Positions 1 through 7,921 of a DNA stretch of 64,000 nucleotides are shown piece by piece. The stretch comes from Halobacillus andaensis. GTDB lineage: Bacteria > Bacillota > Bacilli > Bacillales > Halobacillaceae. A model generated the notes under the pieces. It saw only the letters and a list, made by a program, of their open reading frames with translations, searched no databases and was not told the DNA's origin. Every line of letters begins with the position of its first letter. The first letter of the stretch is position 1. The position numbers were made by a program, and so were the translations under genes. The stretch covers positions 1 through 64,000 of the forward strand of contig NZ_BMEL01000004.1 of NCBI RefSeq assembly GCF_014636475.1, in the 5' to 3' direction.

Positions 1-111
1 CATGGACTATGGCCTTCCCAAAAAATATATGGAGCTAAAAGTAGTTTATATAATATCGCCAAAGGAGAAACCATTGAACAGGTTGAAAAGAAGAAAAAAT
101 CTAAAATTTAG
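1..111 (+). CDS. C-terminal end of an unrecognised protein (partial)
   Basis: Frame 1 is open from the window edge to a TAG at 109-111. It reads ...KIYGAKSSLYNIAKGE..., then a lysine-rich tail ending KKKKSKI. The 5' end lies outside the window. The length (36 residues) is too short to identify a family. Frame 2 is also open here with an ATG, so the frame choice is a judgement from amino-acid composition. Confidence 0.3.
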   Translation, partial: HGLWPSQKIYGAKSSLYNIAKGETIEQVEKKKKSKI

Positions 112-202
112 TAAGCGAATGATTACTTCTTTACTTTAATCGTTCAGTCATCAGCCATCGATCGTTGCAGCGTAAAAGTGTTATCCTCCCTTTGCTGGTC
201 AT

Positions 203-505
203 TCATAATGGACTTTTCCATTCGTTCGCTTCTTTCCACAACTCTTTAAGCATGTCAATATGTGCTGGCAGCATTAATGAAGGCCAATTATGAGTTCCAC
301 GCTTATGAATACAACCCACGAGTGTTCCTCTTAATAATAGGAACGTTTGTTCACCAGTCTGTATTTTTGCAATCAATTTATTATCAAATAAAATCGAAGT
401 AGTAACCTTTGTGTAATAGATTAATAACCTTTTGATGTCCTTTGTTATGATCAGTTACTGCTTATTTAGTAGTTCAATATTGGGATTTATATAGTTTCAA
501 GTCTT
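203..505 (-). pseudogene. degraded unrecognised gene (3' part)
   Basis: On the minus strand an 83-codon open stretch (454 down to the TGA at 203-205) contains protein-like sequence such as IAKIQTGEQTFLLLRGTLVG followed by CIHKRGTHNWPSLMLPAHID and a LKELWKEANEW tail. There is no usable start near its 5' end. The same frame upstream carries stops at 455-457 and 497-499 around NPNIELLNKQ. I read it as a decayed gene of unknown family. The rest of 112-800 shows nothing else that I can support. Confidence 0.4.
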
Positions 506-802
506 CTAGAAAAGGGCAGGATAATTGAAGAATTGATTTCAAGATAATGGAAGTGCTCAATACGTGGGGAATATCGTCATTAATTAGTAAGAAAAGCAGA
601 GTTGATGCTTATTCGAAATACCTATGTGTTCAAAAAGGTTCTAATATAAATTGTTATTAAAGTAACGGGGGCTTATCTACAATATAATGCCAGCCACAAG
701 TAGGTGTAAATCGAATTTTTACTTAAGGAAAGCGGAGAAAGAAAATCCATCAAAGAGAAGATATACATATGCTATAATGGGAAAAAAAGAGGAAGGGATA
801 TT

Positions 803-1126
803 ATGGGATGTCCTGCAGAGTTACGAGAGAGAATATTAGAACAATTAAAATCGATTTTGAATGAACAACTCGTCAAGGAAAAAGCGCGTGTTTACTTATT
901 TGGCTCTTGGGCCCGACAGGAAGAAAAGCATAGTTCGGATATCGACATTGCTATCGAATCCCTCTCCCCGATCTCTCCTTTTAAATGGAATAAACTGATC
1001 GAGCAAATCGAAGAGTCTACCATTCCTTACAAGGTAGATGTGGTGGATTTACATGATGCCAATGAAGATCTAGTCCAACAAGTGAAAGAGGAGGGGATTT
1101 TATGGAAAGATTACGCCAACGATTAG
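803..1126 (+). CDS. mntA: MntA-like minimal nucleotidyltransferase (antitoxin of an MNT/HEPN pair)
   Basis: 107 residues, the normal size for a minimal nucleotidyltransferase. The MNT active-site signature GSX10DXD is complete: G34-S35, then ten residues, then D46-I-D48. In characterised pairs MntA adds AMP to a tyrosine of its HEPN partner and so neutralises its RNase activity (family knowledge). The gene overlaps the HEPN gene by 25 nt, the usual antitoxin-first order. The RBS GGAAGGG (791-797) fits the ATG at 803. A TATAAT at 773-778 may be its -10, without a clear -35. The family is firm; neutralising activity here is inferred. Confidence 0.85.
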   Translation: MGCPAELRERILEQLKSILNEQLVKEKARVYLFGSWARQEEKHSSDIDIAIESLSPISPFKWNKLIEQIEESTIPYKVDVVDLHDANEDLVQQVKEEGILWKDYAND

Positions 1127-1500
1127 AAGCAGCAGAAAAAGCGTTGGTTGCCTTTGAAAAGCTAGCTACCATTAAAAACCCGAATGATGTGGAGCGAGAT
1201 GCAGCGATTCAACGATTTGAATTCTCTTTCGAGGCCTGTTGGAAAGCGGCGAAGCAATATTTATATGACATAGAAGGGGTCGATACCGGTTCTCCGAAGG
1301 GCGTCATTCGCAGTTGCAGGGAGGTCCACTTGTTGGAGGATGAAGAAGCCGTTCTGGCTTTGGAAATGGTAAACGATCGTAATTTGACCGTCCATACTTA
1401 TAATGAAGAAGTGGCCATTAAAATCTACAAAAACTTGAACCGGTATAATAACCTTCTCCATCAATGGGTTGAAAGGATGAAAGGTAAAGTGATGGAATAA
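1102..1500 (+). CDS. hepT: HepT-like HEPN-domain protein (toxin / nucleotidyltransferase substrate-binding partner)
   Basis: 132 residues, mostly helical, of the HI0074/HepT family. The HEPN RNase motif RX4HXY is present as R93-NLTV-H98-T-Y100, and the tyrosine is the residue AMPylated by MntA in characterised systems. The start ATG sits inside the end of mntA behind AGAGGAGGGG, so translation is probably coupled. The downstream hairpin at 1513-1550 closes the unit. The family assignment is secure. Whether it acts as a toxin or as a housekeeping nucleotidyltransferase partner cannot be told from sequence. Confidence 0.85.
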   Translation: MERLRQRLEAAEKALVAFEKLATIKNPNDVERDAAIQRFEFSFEACWKAAKQYLYDIEGVDTGSPKGVIRSCREVHLLEDEEAVLALEMVNDRNLTVHTYNEEVAIKIYKNLNRYNNLLHQWVERMKGKVME

Positions 1501-1512
1501 TCATTAAAAGTT

Positions 1513-1550
1513 AAAGCCCCACACGTCTGCAACTACGTCTAGGGCTTTGT
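1513..1550 (+). terminator. hairpin terminator after the MNT/HEPN pair
   Basis: AAAGCCC (1513-1519) pairs with GGGCTTT (1542-1548) around a 22-nt loop and is followed by GTTT. The poly-U is weak. Confidence 0.5.
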
Positions 1551-1704
1551 TTATATAGAAGTTTGGCTATATGGCGAAGGTCTTTTTTGATTTGTGTACT
1601 TTTTATAATCTTTCATTCAACTCTTCCAGATAAGGAGGCGATTATTCAATAAGAATAGTCGTCTTTTGTTTATTCACTCGTAATCCTCAGACATCAAAAA
1701 AAGC

Positions 1705-1756
1705 GGTGTCTGTCCCCTGCTCTTTTAAAAATTTAGCAGAGCGGGGGTCAGGCACT
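1705..1756 (-). repeat. dispersed hairpin repeat, copy 1 (inverted orientation)
   Basis: GTGTCTGTCCCC on the left faces GGGGGTCAGGCAC on the right. The asymmetric core (GCTCTGCTAAA) reads on the minus strand, so this is the only copy in reverse orientation. It lies 32 nt upstream of a truncated MFS gene. Confidence 0.75.
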
Positions 1757-1787
1757 GATATCTACTTTCAACAATCATTGAAAAAAC

Positions 1788-2162
1788 TTGAAAAAAATGC
1801 TCTTTACTTCCTTCAGTGTCAGTGGTGTAACTTTATTTTTTGGTCTTAATAGTTTCGCCTGGCTGGCATTGGTTTTGTCAGTACTATACGGTATTAGCGA
1901 ACAAATCAGGTCGATAACGTTAGAAACGTATCTTCAAAATGAAGCTACCGTTGATGATTTGCCTAAAATTTATGGAGCACAGGGAGCAATAACATCCTTA
2001 ACGTTTGGACTTTCCTCATTATTGTTAGGTGGAATGGCGGATGTGTTCGGCGTACAGTATGTGTTTCTATTAGCTGGTATCTTATTAGCTATAGCTGCTG
2101 TTTACATTGGAGTTGCATGCCAATATTTTCCTATAACCTATACGAATGGTCATGATGCTTAG
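1788..2162 (+). pseudogene. C-terminal fragment of an MFS transporter
   Basis: 124 residues with about three to four transmembrane segments, including YGAQGAITSLTFGLSSLLLG and MADVFGVQYVFLLAG, typical of the last helices of 12-TM major facilitator proteins of about 400 residues. The frame has a TGA at 1779-1781 and the only start is a TTG without an RBS. Two thirds of the gene are therefore missing. The lost 5' side is replaced by hairpin repeat copy 1. Substrate unknown; almost certainly non-functional. Confidence 0.7.
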
Positions 2163-2171
2163 AAAAATTTC

Positions 2172-2212
2172 AAAGAAAAGACTGCACTACTCAATTGTGC
2201 AGTCTTTTCTTT
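2172..2212. terminator. strong bidirectional terminator
   Basis: AAAGAAAAGACTGCAC (2172-2187) and GTGCAGTCTTTTCTTT (2197-2212) form a perfect 16-bp stem with a 9-nt loop and give a U-rich tract on both strands. It sits between the MFS remnant and the convergent lipoprotein gene. Confidence 0.85.
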
Positions 2213-2253
2213 ACGATTCAATTGTCTTTATATTGAGTGTTCCGTTATGATAT

Positions 2254-2309
2254 CGGTACCTGACCCCCCGCTCTGCTAAAGTGGTAACACACTGGGGGTC
2301 AGGCGCCGA
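2254..2309 (+). repeat. dispersed hairpin repeat, copy 2
   Basis: CGGTACCTGACCCCCC ... GGGGGTCAGGCGCCG with the core CTCTGCTAAAGTGGTAAC. It lies just beyond the 3' end of the minus-strand lipoprotein gene. Confidence 0.8.
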
Positions 2310-2333
2310 CATTGTTTAGTTCTTAGCTTCATG

Positions 2334-3413
2334 TTACTGACCTATCAACGGATACGTGTTGCTTTCTTTCAAAGTATCATTCATTATTACAACTTCCCAC
2401 GCGTGAAAGTCAAGTGCCGCCAATTGAATTGCATTCTCAAGTACAACCCGATCCGCTTCCGTTACGATATCTTCATCCATTGTGTATTGCACCGTAGCAA
2501 CACCGTTTGTAATGGATGAGTCGACAATTTGTATCCCTTCTACAATGGCTGACGAGTAAAACGCATCGGCATTATCTATTGATCCCATCGCTTCAATTGT
2601 CTCTGGGAAAGAGAGCGGCTCATCGTTTTCATTTACCACTTGCTCCTCCAGCTCGCCACCAGGCAGAAACAGCGTTTCCTCTAATCCTTCGTCATAAATC
2701 GTATAGTAGCCGCGTGTTAAACCTCTTTCATCTTTAACAGCAGTAGGTTCATCGACTGCTCTCTCAGCTACTGTCATACCCTTTTCATCATAAGGATTTA
2801 AGAATGTAATTTCTTCAACTCCATAAAGGTCACTGATCCCATATAACGCGTCAAAGAATAAATTGCTTTGAGCTGAGGTTGCGGATAATTCATTCCCATC
2901 TTCATTGAAGTGGATGAATAGATCTGGCCGCTCAAATGATAGATCAGCATACGAACTTAATATATCCTGCTCAGACGGATCATTATTTAAAAGTGAGGTT
3001 TCTAAGCGTTCTTCAGGTGACAGTGCTTGATCTTCTTTCTCATCACGGTGTATAGCGTAGGCTGTATAAAACCGACTTTCCTGATCGAATACTTGAGTAT
3101 CAATAAAATAATTAGAATTCTTTTGAGCCCCGGCATAAACGTCTGTGCTGCTCTCCTCATCATTAGAAGTTTTAGCTTCATCTGAAGAATCCATATTTTC
3201 ATCGTCTCCCTCATCAGTTGTCCCATCTTCTGCCTCTGAGCTGTTATCGATTTCAACGTTGTCTTCTGTGCTGCTATTATTTTCTGGCGATTCCGCACTT
3301 TCATTTTCAGCAGACTCAGAAGTTTGAGGATTTGTCTCTTCCCCTGAGCTTTGACATCCAGCAATAAAAAAAGCAACAGTAATCAACCCTGATATTTTTG
3401 TCATTTTTTTCAA
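2334..3413 (-). CDS. acidic secreted lipoprotein with a GerMN-like C-terminal region
   Basis: 359 residues. The N-terminus is a lipoprotein signal ending in FIAGC, so the protein should be lipidated and anchored outside the membrane. Residues 22 to about 95 are an almost pure Ser/Glu/Asp/Asn/Thr linker. The folded remainder ends in a stretch (VEGIQIVDSSITNGVATVQY) resembling GerMN domains; that assignment is tentative. RBS AGGAGGC lies 8-14 nt upstream of the ATG. Monocistronic, bounded by repeat copies 2 and 3. The high acidity fits a halophile. Function unknown. Confidence 0.7.
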   Translation of the reverse strand: MKKMTKISGLITVAFFIAGCQSSGEETNPQTSESAENESAESPENNSSTEDNVEIDNSSEAEDGTTDEGDDENMDSSDEAKTSNDEESSTDVYAGAQKNSNYFIDTQVFDQESRFYTAYAIHRDEKEDQALSPEERLETSLLNNDPSEQDILSSYADLSFERPDLFIHFNEDGNELSATSAQSNLFFDALYGISDLYGVEEITFLNPYDEKGMTVAERAVDEPTAVKDERGLTRGYYTIYDEGLEETLFLPGGELEEQVVNENDEPLSFPETIEAMGSIDNADAFYSSAIVEGIQIVDSSITNGVATVQYTMDEDIVTEADRVVLENAIQLAALDFHAWEVVIMNDTLKESNTYPLIGQ

Positions 3414-3499
3414 TTTTAACGCCTCCTATTCCAGATATACCCCCTAAGTAGTTTCTTAAGAGTTAATTTTTGGATATTTATATTTATTTTCCAATATAT

Positions 3500-3551
3500 C
3501 GGTACCTGACCCCCGCTCTGCTATAGTGGTAACGCACTGGGGGTCAGGCAA
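3500..3551 (+). repeat. dispersed hairpin repeat, copy 3
   Basis: GGTACCTGACCCCC ... GGGGGTCAGGCA. It is immediately followed by the headless gene fragment at 3553. Confidence 0.8.
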
Positions 3552-3552
3552 T

Positions 3553-3618
3553 TCCACTGATGATGAATGGCTTGTTGTCAATGCCGTTCATGAAGATGAT
3601 GTGAATCTTGATCGTTAA
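3553..3618 (+). pseudogene. 3' end remnant of an unrecognised gene
   Basis: Directly after hairpin copy 3 the frame reads STDDEWLVVNAVHEDDVNLD-R-stop. This is protein-like and has no start codon. A terminator follows at once, as at a real gene end. I read it as the last 20 codons of a lost gene joined to the repeat. The remainder of 3656-3886 holds only the upstream region of the esterase gene. Confidence 0.45.
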
Positions 3619-3655
3619 GCAGGTATCTATGCTGAAATAGGTACCTGTTTTATTT
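3618..3655 (+). terminator. Rho-independent terminator of the lost gene
   Basis: AGCAGGTATCTA (3618-3629) pairs with TAGGTACCTGTT (3638-3649), with two G-U pairs, and is followed by TTATTTT. Its orientation matches the remnant ending at 3618. Confidence 0.6.
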
Positions 3656-3886
3656 TGAAGGGTTTTCAATTTTCTTTTCTGTTGCAACTTTTTACTTTGT
3701 AAATCGTAATTATTTTTACAGTTGAATAAACAGTCCTTTATCAAGTCACTTTTAAACGAGACAGAATTTGCCTGTGGTACTGTTTTTTAATGTATTTTAT
3801 GAGCATAAGATCATTAAGTTATATAAGGCGGACTACGGAGATTAGGCGATTGCGAAACTTTTCAGTAGGATTATAGGAGGGGTCCC

Positions 3887-4648
3887 ATGTTAGAAATCCT
3901 TCAAGTTCAAATGAAGTCATTTAAAGAAAAAAGAAAAGTGAGGGTCTACCTTCCTCAAAGTTATAATCCATATAACAAAAAACAATATCCCGTGATATAT
4001 ATGCACGATGGCCAGAACGTTTTCAGGGACTCTGATGCGATTGGCGGGGTTTCATTATCCCTTGAAGAATACTTAGATCATAATAAAATTCATGTAATTG
4101 TGGTAGGTATTGATCAAAAGCCTGAAGAGAGGATTAATGAATATTGTCCATGGATAAATGGAAACTACAGCGAAGAAGTTTTAGGGTATAAATGCAACTT
4201 AGGTGGTAAAGGTGAACAATATATTGACTTTATAACTAAAGAACTTAAGCCATTGATTGATAGTAGGTACAACACTATAAAAGAAAATACATCAATGGTT
4301 GGTATATCTTTAGGCGGGCTGATTTCTGTTTATGCAGCATGTAAGTACCCGCATATTTATAAAAGTGTAGTGGGTTTATCTTCAGCATTTTGGCGTAACC
4401 AGGAGCAAATAGAAGATTTTATCAGAAGATCTGATCTTTCCTCTATTAGCAGCCTCTACTTAGACTGGGGAGATAAAGAGGTGGAAGACGAAGACATTAG
4501 CAGGAAATTTTCTGTTTCGAATGAAAGAGTTGCCACTTTATTAAAAGAAAAGGTAACCAACTTTAAATATTCAGTAATAGTAGACGGTGAACATAATTAT
4601 ACTTCCTTTAAAAACAGGGTTTCTCAAATAATTTCCTGTATCAATTAA
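3887..4648 (+). CDS. alpha/beta hydrolase of the putative esterase family
   Basis: 253 residues. The N-terminal VYLPQSYNPYNKKQYPVIYM and HDGQNVF segments and the nucleophile elbow G139-I-S141-L-G-G are those of the Esterase D/enterochelin-esterase-like superfamily. H236 (DGEHNY) is the likely catalytic histidine, and an Asp near 193-196 could complete the triad. No signal peptide, so it is cytoplasmic. RBS GGAGGGG precedes the ATG by about 4 nt. It stands alone between gene-poor stretches. Substrate unknown; ferri-siderophore and carboxylic esters are both possible for this fold. Confidence 0.8.
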   Translation: MLEILQVQMKSFKEKRKVRVYLPQSYNPYNKKQYPVIYMHDGQNVFRDSDAIGGVSLSLEEYLDHNKIHVIVVGIDQKPEERINEYCPWINGNYSEEVLGYKCNLGGKGEQYIDFITKELKPLIDSRYNTIKENTSMVGISLGGLISVYAACKYPHIYKSVVGLSSAFWRNQEQIEDFIRRSDLSSISSLYLDWGDKEVEDEDISRKFSVSNERVATLLKEKVTNFKYSVIVDGEHNYTSFKNRVSQIISCIN

Positions 4649-4867
4649 TACGTTAAGACTAGGAAAAATAGTTTTATCGTGAAATTCAGTCTTTATTAAT
4701 AGGGAGCTTTATATAAAGCCCTTACATACATGTTCACCAATTAGAAATTTGAATAATTAATCAATCGAAAAAGGATTGAGTTCCTGCCTTCGTTTTGAAA
4801 TAATTGGAAGTGTGTCCAAGATAAAAATATCATTTGTCCACCATCATTAAATGCTGTAGGAGGGGTT

Positions 4868-4929
4868 ATGAAAAAAATTTACTGATTTTATCCGTCATCG
4901 TTAACCTGTTTTATTCAGAAATACATTAG
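4868..4929 (+). pseudogene. frameshifted signal-peptide relic
   Basis: AGGAGGGG is followed by ATG and a run of seven A. The initial frame stops after five codons, but one base over it reads LLILSVIVNLFYSEIH-stop, a signal-peptide-like core. Probably a dead secreted-protein start. Elsewhere in 4649-4970 I see only AT-rich sequence and the promoter at 4955. Confidence 0.3.
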
Positions 4930-4954
4930 AAGATAACCACCGTACCTATATAAA

Positions 4955-4963
4955 TGTTATACT
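4955..4963 (+). promoter_or_regulatory. extended -10 promoter element
   Basis: TG-T-TATACT forms an extended -10. Transcription would begin near 4970, which makes the ATG at 4971 an unlikely start for the next gene. Confidence 0.45.
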
Positions 4964-4994
4964 TTGGAAAATGATGAAGGGGGATGTGCTCGAA

Positions 4995-5849
4995 TTGGAA
5001 ATTGAATTTCTTGGAACTGGCGGGGCCGTCACTATACCACGACCACTCTGTCATTGTAATGTTTGTTTAGAGGCAAGAAATAAAGGAGTGCCATTTAGTA
5101 GAATGGGACCCAGTTTATTTGTCCATGGTCCTAATTTATTGATCGACACACCAGAAGAAATTAACCAGCAAATCAACCGTTCTACTATTAAAGATGTCAA
5201 TGGAATTATCTATTCTCACTGGCACCCAGACCATGTAATGGGAAGAAGAATTGTTGAATCGTTAAGTGCAGACTGGACGCACCATCCCCCTCAACATAAG
5301 AAAATAAACATTTACCTTCCAGAACAAGTAGATATAGATTTCAAAACATTTCTTGGCAGTAGCGACCATTTAAACTTTTTTGAATCACAAGGATTTGCTA
5401 ATGTTAATCGACTAAAAGATGGCGATAGTTTATTCTTAAATAATACGAAAGTTTTTCCGTTTAGGTTGGCGGAGGATTACGTTTATGCTTTCATGATTGA
5501 AAGTGATAGCAAGAAAGTCCTTATTGCTGCTGATGAGTTGAATAATTGGAAGCCGCATAAGGATGTAATAGGTGTGGACCTCGCTATATTACCAGCAGGT
5601 ATATTTGAATTTCATCCATTAAATGGGGAGAGATTATTACCTGAAAATCATCCTGTTTTTGAAGAGGAAGCAACCTTTAATGAAACATTACAAATTATCC
5701 AGACTCTTAAAGCTAAACACGTGATCTTAACACACATTGAGGAACCGAATGGGTTAAATTTTACTGATTATAAAGAGTTAGAAAAGAAGCTGAAAAATTC
5801 TGGCTTACGTATAGAATTTGCTTATGACACTCAAATGGTGAAAGTGTAA
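4995..5849 (+). CDS. metallo-beta-lactamase-fold hydrolase
   Basis: About 284 residues. The sequence EIEFLGTGGA at the start and the metal motif HWHPDH (HXHXDH) place it in the MBL superfamily. The Cys-rich CHCNVC stretch near the N-terminus resembles PhnP/RNase Z-like enzymes with an extra zinc site. Later Asp and His ligands (AADE, LTHIEE) are visible. An in-frame ATG exists at 4971, but the promoter TSS near 4970 and the RBS AAGGGGG (4977-4983) favour the TTG at 4995 (or GTG at 4986). Probable cytoplasmic phosphodiesterase-type hydrolase; substrate unknown. Confidence 0.75.
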   Translation: MEIEFLGTGGAVTIPRPLCHCNVCLEARNKGVPFSRMGPSLFVHGPNLLIDTPEEINQQINRSTIKDVNGIIYSHWHPDHVMGRRIVESLSADWTHHPPQHKKINIYLPEQVDIDFKTFLGSSDHLNFFESQGFANVNRLKDGDSLFLNNTKVFPFRLAEDYVYAFMIESDSKKVLIAADELNNWKPHKDVIGVDLAILPAGIFEFHPLNGERLLPENHPVFEEEATFNETLQIIQTLKAKHVILTHIEEPNGLNFTDYKELEKKLKNSGLRIEFAYDTQMVKV

Positions 5850-6229
5850 TTTCTTAATCTATCGGGGGCGTTAGCCCATCTAAAATAAAAGCGAGAGTTT
5901 ACCATACAACAGGTATCGTCATATCTCTCTTATTTTAGGGGCAGTTATTTGGAAAAACCGTTTTAAATTTTGTTCAGCACGTTCAGAAAGGTTAATATAT
6001 TAATTATAGTAAAGGAAAGGAGAGATTATTGGAGAGCAAGAATATAAAATAGTCAGTCATTCAACTACATCTTCATATTCCACCAAGCATAAGCCTTTTC
6101 ATATTTCTATTTTTTAATCCAATTGCTTATCTTGTTCTAGTTACGAATGTATTTCTATATACTGTAAAGGCAATAGTACTGTAGATCATGAGATCGGTAG
6201 AAAGCATTTGAGTTAGGGAGAAGTGTGTT
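5850..6229. other. intergenic region before uppP
   Basis: No open frame worth calling. An imperfect hairpin (AAAATAAAAGCGAGAG with CTCTCTTATTTT, about 5884-5938) may terminate the MBL gene. The rest is AT-rich upstream sequence of uppP. Confidence 0.4.
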
Positions 6230-7054
6230 ATGGGAATATGGGAAATGATTGTGGCCATCATATTAGGCTTTGTAGAAGGTCTAACTGAATTTGCTCCAGT
6301 TTCTTCTACAGGTCATATGATTATTGTCGATGAATTATGGTTGCGTTCTGGCGAGTTATATAGTGAACCTGTAGCCAATACATTTAAAGTCGTAATTCAG
6401 TTAGGATCCATACTTGCTGTGGTGGTTATCTTTAAGGATAAGTTCACTCAAATGCTTCATTTTAAAAAAGGTCATAGGGAACAGTTAGGAAGATTAAAAC
6501 TCTCCCAAGTTATAGTGGGTATCCTCCCGGCCTGCGTTTTAGGTTTTGTATTTGAAGACTATATTGATACCCATTTATTTTCAGTCAAAACTGTCATCTT
6601 CGGTCTTGCTGCGGGGGCCATTCTAATGATTTTTGCAGACCACTTTCAGAAAAATAGACCATTCACAACAATTAGTGTAGATAAGATATCTTATAAACAA
6701 GCGTTTGGGATGGGGTTATTTCAGTGTATAGGTCTGTGGCCGGGTTTTTCCAGATCTGGTTCAACGATGTCGGGTGGTGTTTTGCTGGGCATGAGTCACC
6801 GAGCATCCGCTGATTTTACCTTTATTATGGCCGTTCCCATCATGTTAGGAGCTAGCAGCCTTTCCTTACTAAAAAATTTACAATACTTCACATTTGATGC
6901 GCTGCCGTTTGTTTTAGTAGGCTTTATAAGCGCATTTGTGTTTGCATTAGTGTCTATTCGATTCTTCTTAAAGTTAATAAATCGGATAAAACTTGTTCCT
7001 TTTGCCATTTATCGAATCCTCTTAGCCGGAACAATATATTTACTTTATTTTTAG
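6230..7054 (+). CDS. uppP: undecaprenyl-diphosphatase UppP (BacA family)
   Basis: 274 residues with about eight membrane segments. It dephosphorylates undecaprenyl diphosphate to recycle the lipid carrier for peptidoglycan and teichoic acid synthesis, and gives bacitracin tolerance. Both signature regions are intact: E16-GLTEF-APVSSTGH29 (consensus EGXTEFLPVSSTGH) and W170-PGFSRSGST near residue 171-179. RBS GGGAG lies upstream of the ATG. It is followed by a terminator and is monocistronic. The size matches the family. Confidence 0.95.
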   Translation: MGIWEMIVAIILGFVEGLTEFAPVSSTGHMIIVDELWLRSGELYSEPVANTFKVVIQLGSILAVVVIFKDKFTQMLHFKKGHREQLGRLKLSQVIVGILPACVLGFVFEDYIDTHLFSVKTVIFGLAAGAILMIFADHFQKNRPFTTISVDKISYKQAFGMGLFQCIGLWPGFSRSGSTMSGGVLLGMSHRASADFTFIMAVPIMLGASSLSLLKNLQYFTFDALPFVLVGFISAFVFALVSIRFFLKLINRIKLVPFAIYRILLAGTIYLLYF

Positions 7055-7144
7055 GACTAGGTTAGGACCTTCCTAGCTGCTTATTTCGATTCTATTCATG
7101 GAAAAAGTAAGACTTTCTAGGTATAAGAAATGTAAAATTTAAGT

Positions 7145-7168
7145 CAGCCACCTTGCTGGCTTTTTTAT
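7145..7168 (+). terminator. terminator of uppP
   Basis: AGCCA/TGGCT hairpin with a 6-nt loop, followed by TTTTTTATTT. Confidence 0.65.
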
Positions 7169-7193
7169 TTGGTAGAAGGATTATTACTAATAT

Positions 7194-7244
7194 AGTGCCT
7201 GCCCCCGTCCTGCTATAGCAGTAACCCGGTGCGGGCATCGATAC
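7194..7244 (+). repeat. dispersed hairpin repeat, copy 4 (degenerate)
   Basis: AGTGCCTGCCCCCGTCCTGC ... GGTGCGGGCATCGATACCG. The right arm has drifted. It lies in the 867-nt gene-free stretch between uppP and the phosphatase. Confidence 0.6.
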
Positions 7245-7418
7245 CGTGCTTCCCTTGTAAATAAATATAATCTAAAAAGAAATGGAGACTTTTATGTATC
7301 ACTGAAATTAAAAAAATAGGAAAATTGGCGGTGTCTCTGATGTTGACGTCATCATCGTAGCATATTCTAACCTTCGGACTGGAGGTCACGCACCGAGGTT
7401 ATAACGCAAACAGGATGG

Positions 7419-7498
7419 TTAAAGGACTTCTATATAAAAGGTGACCACCGCCATAAAAAAAGGAATAACAAAGCAGAGAATCGTTATCGTGGAGCTAG
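7419..7498 (-). pseudogene. 3' end relic of a paralogue of the 14409-14903 membrane gene
   Basis: On the minus strand the sequence encodes LCFVIPFFMAVVTFYIEVL-stop. This aligns with LCFVVPFLMAVVAFFVEFL-stop at the end of the gene at 14409, and the DNA is also close beyond the stop codon. Hairpin copy 5 follows 50 nt away. A nearby plus-strand frame (about 7325-7405) ending SNLRTGGHAPRL-stop may be another scrap. No intact gene lies in 7055-7921. Confidence 0.6.
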
Positions 7499-7546
7499 AA
7501 TATCATTTGTCATATCGTATGATCTCACAAATGATGCTCGAAATAT

Positions 7547-7600
7547 GGTGCCTGCCCCTGCTCTGCGAAAACGTTACGCAGTGGGGTCAGGCACTTCTAC
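7547..7600 (+). repeat. dispersed hairpin repeat, copy 5
   Basis: GGTGCCTGCCCCTGCTCTGC ... GCAGTGGGGTCAGGCAC. Both arms are one base shorter in the C/G run, so pairing is kept. Confidence 0.75.
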
Positions 7601-7819
7601 CCTTCTGCATTTTATTATACGCAGGAGGATTTTTTTGCTTTTAATGACAACTTTTTAACAAATAGACTTTTCGCCCACATCGATGATCAGCCCCCTTCTT
7701 ATGACATAGACAATTAACTTTCATTCCCTTTCTTGCTATCTATTGACTTATATTAAAACACTACTTTTGTAAAAGTTTTTTACTTCCATTTTTTGTAGTC
7801 TATTAGGTCTGGTGAATAA

Positions 7820-7857
7820 TTTACAATGTTTAAAATAGTCTTAACTTTTCCTTAAAA
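7820..7857 (+). promoter_or_regulatory. PhoP-box-like direct repeats upstream of alkaline phosphatase
   Basis: Four TTAACA-like hexamers: TTTACA (7820), TTAAAA (7830), TTAACT (7841), TTAAAA (7852), spaced 10, 11 and 11 bp. This matches the Bacillus PhoP core binding pattern of TTAACA-type repeats on one DNA face. They end about 20 bp upstream of the -10. The function is inferred from pattern, spacing and the gene served. Confidence 0.65.
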
Positions 7858-7874
7858 CTACCTAGTCAAGTCTG

Positions 7875-7883
7875 TGTTACACT
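7875..7883 (+). promoter_or_regulatory. extended -10 of the phosphatase promoter
   Basis: TG-T-TACACT, with no good -35. This is typical of an activator-dependent promoter, the activator sites being the hexamers at 7820-7857. Confidence 0.5.
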
Positions 7884-7921
7884 TTTTTTGAAATCACAAA
7901 AATTGGGAGGAGAGAGTACAT

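Noticed and set aside
2254-2309. Hairpin repeats as simple terminators
   Set aside because: They occur before and after genes, lack a steady U-tract and share a conserved core sequence, so they are treated as a repeat family although some may also terminate transcription.
3002-3376. 124-codon minus-strand frame
   Set aside because: Alternate frame of the acidic lipoprotein gene, created by its Ser/Glu repeats.
7441-7644. 67-codon plus-strand frame
   Set aside because: It runs through a minus-strand gene relic and hairpin copy 5 and has no RBS.
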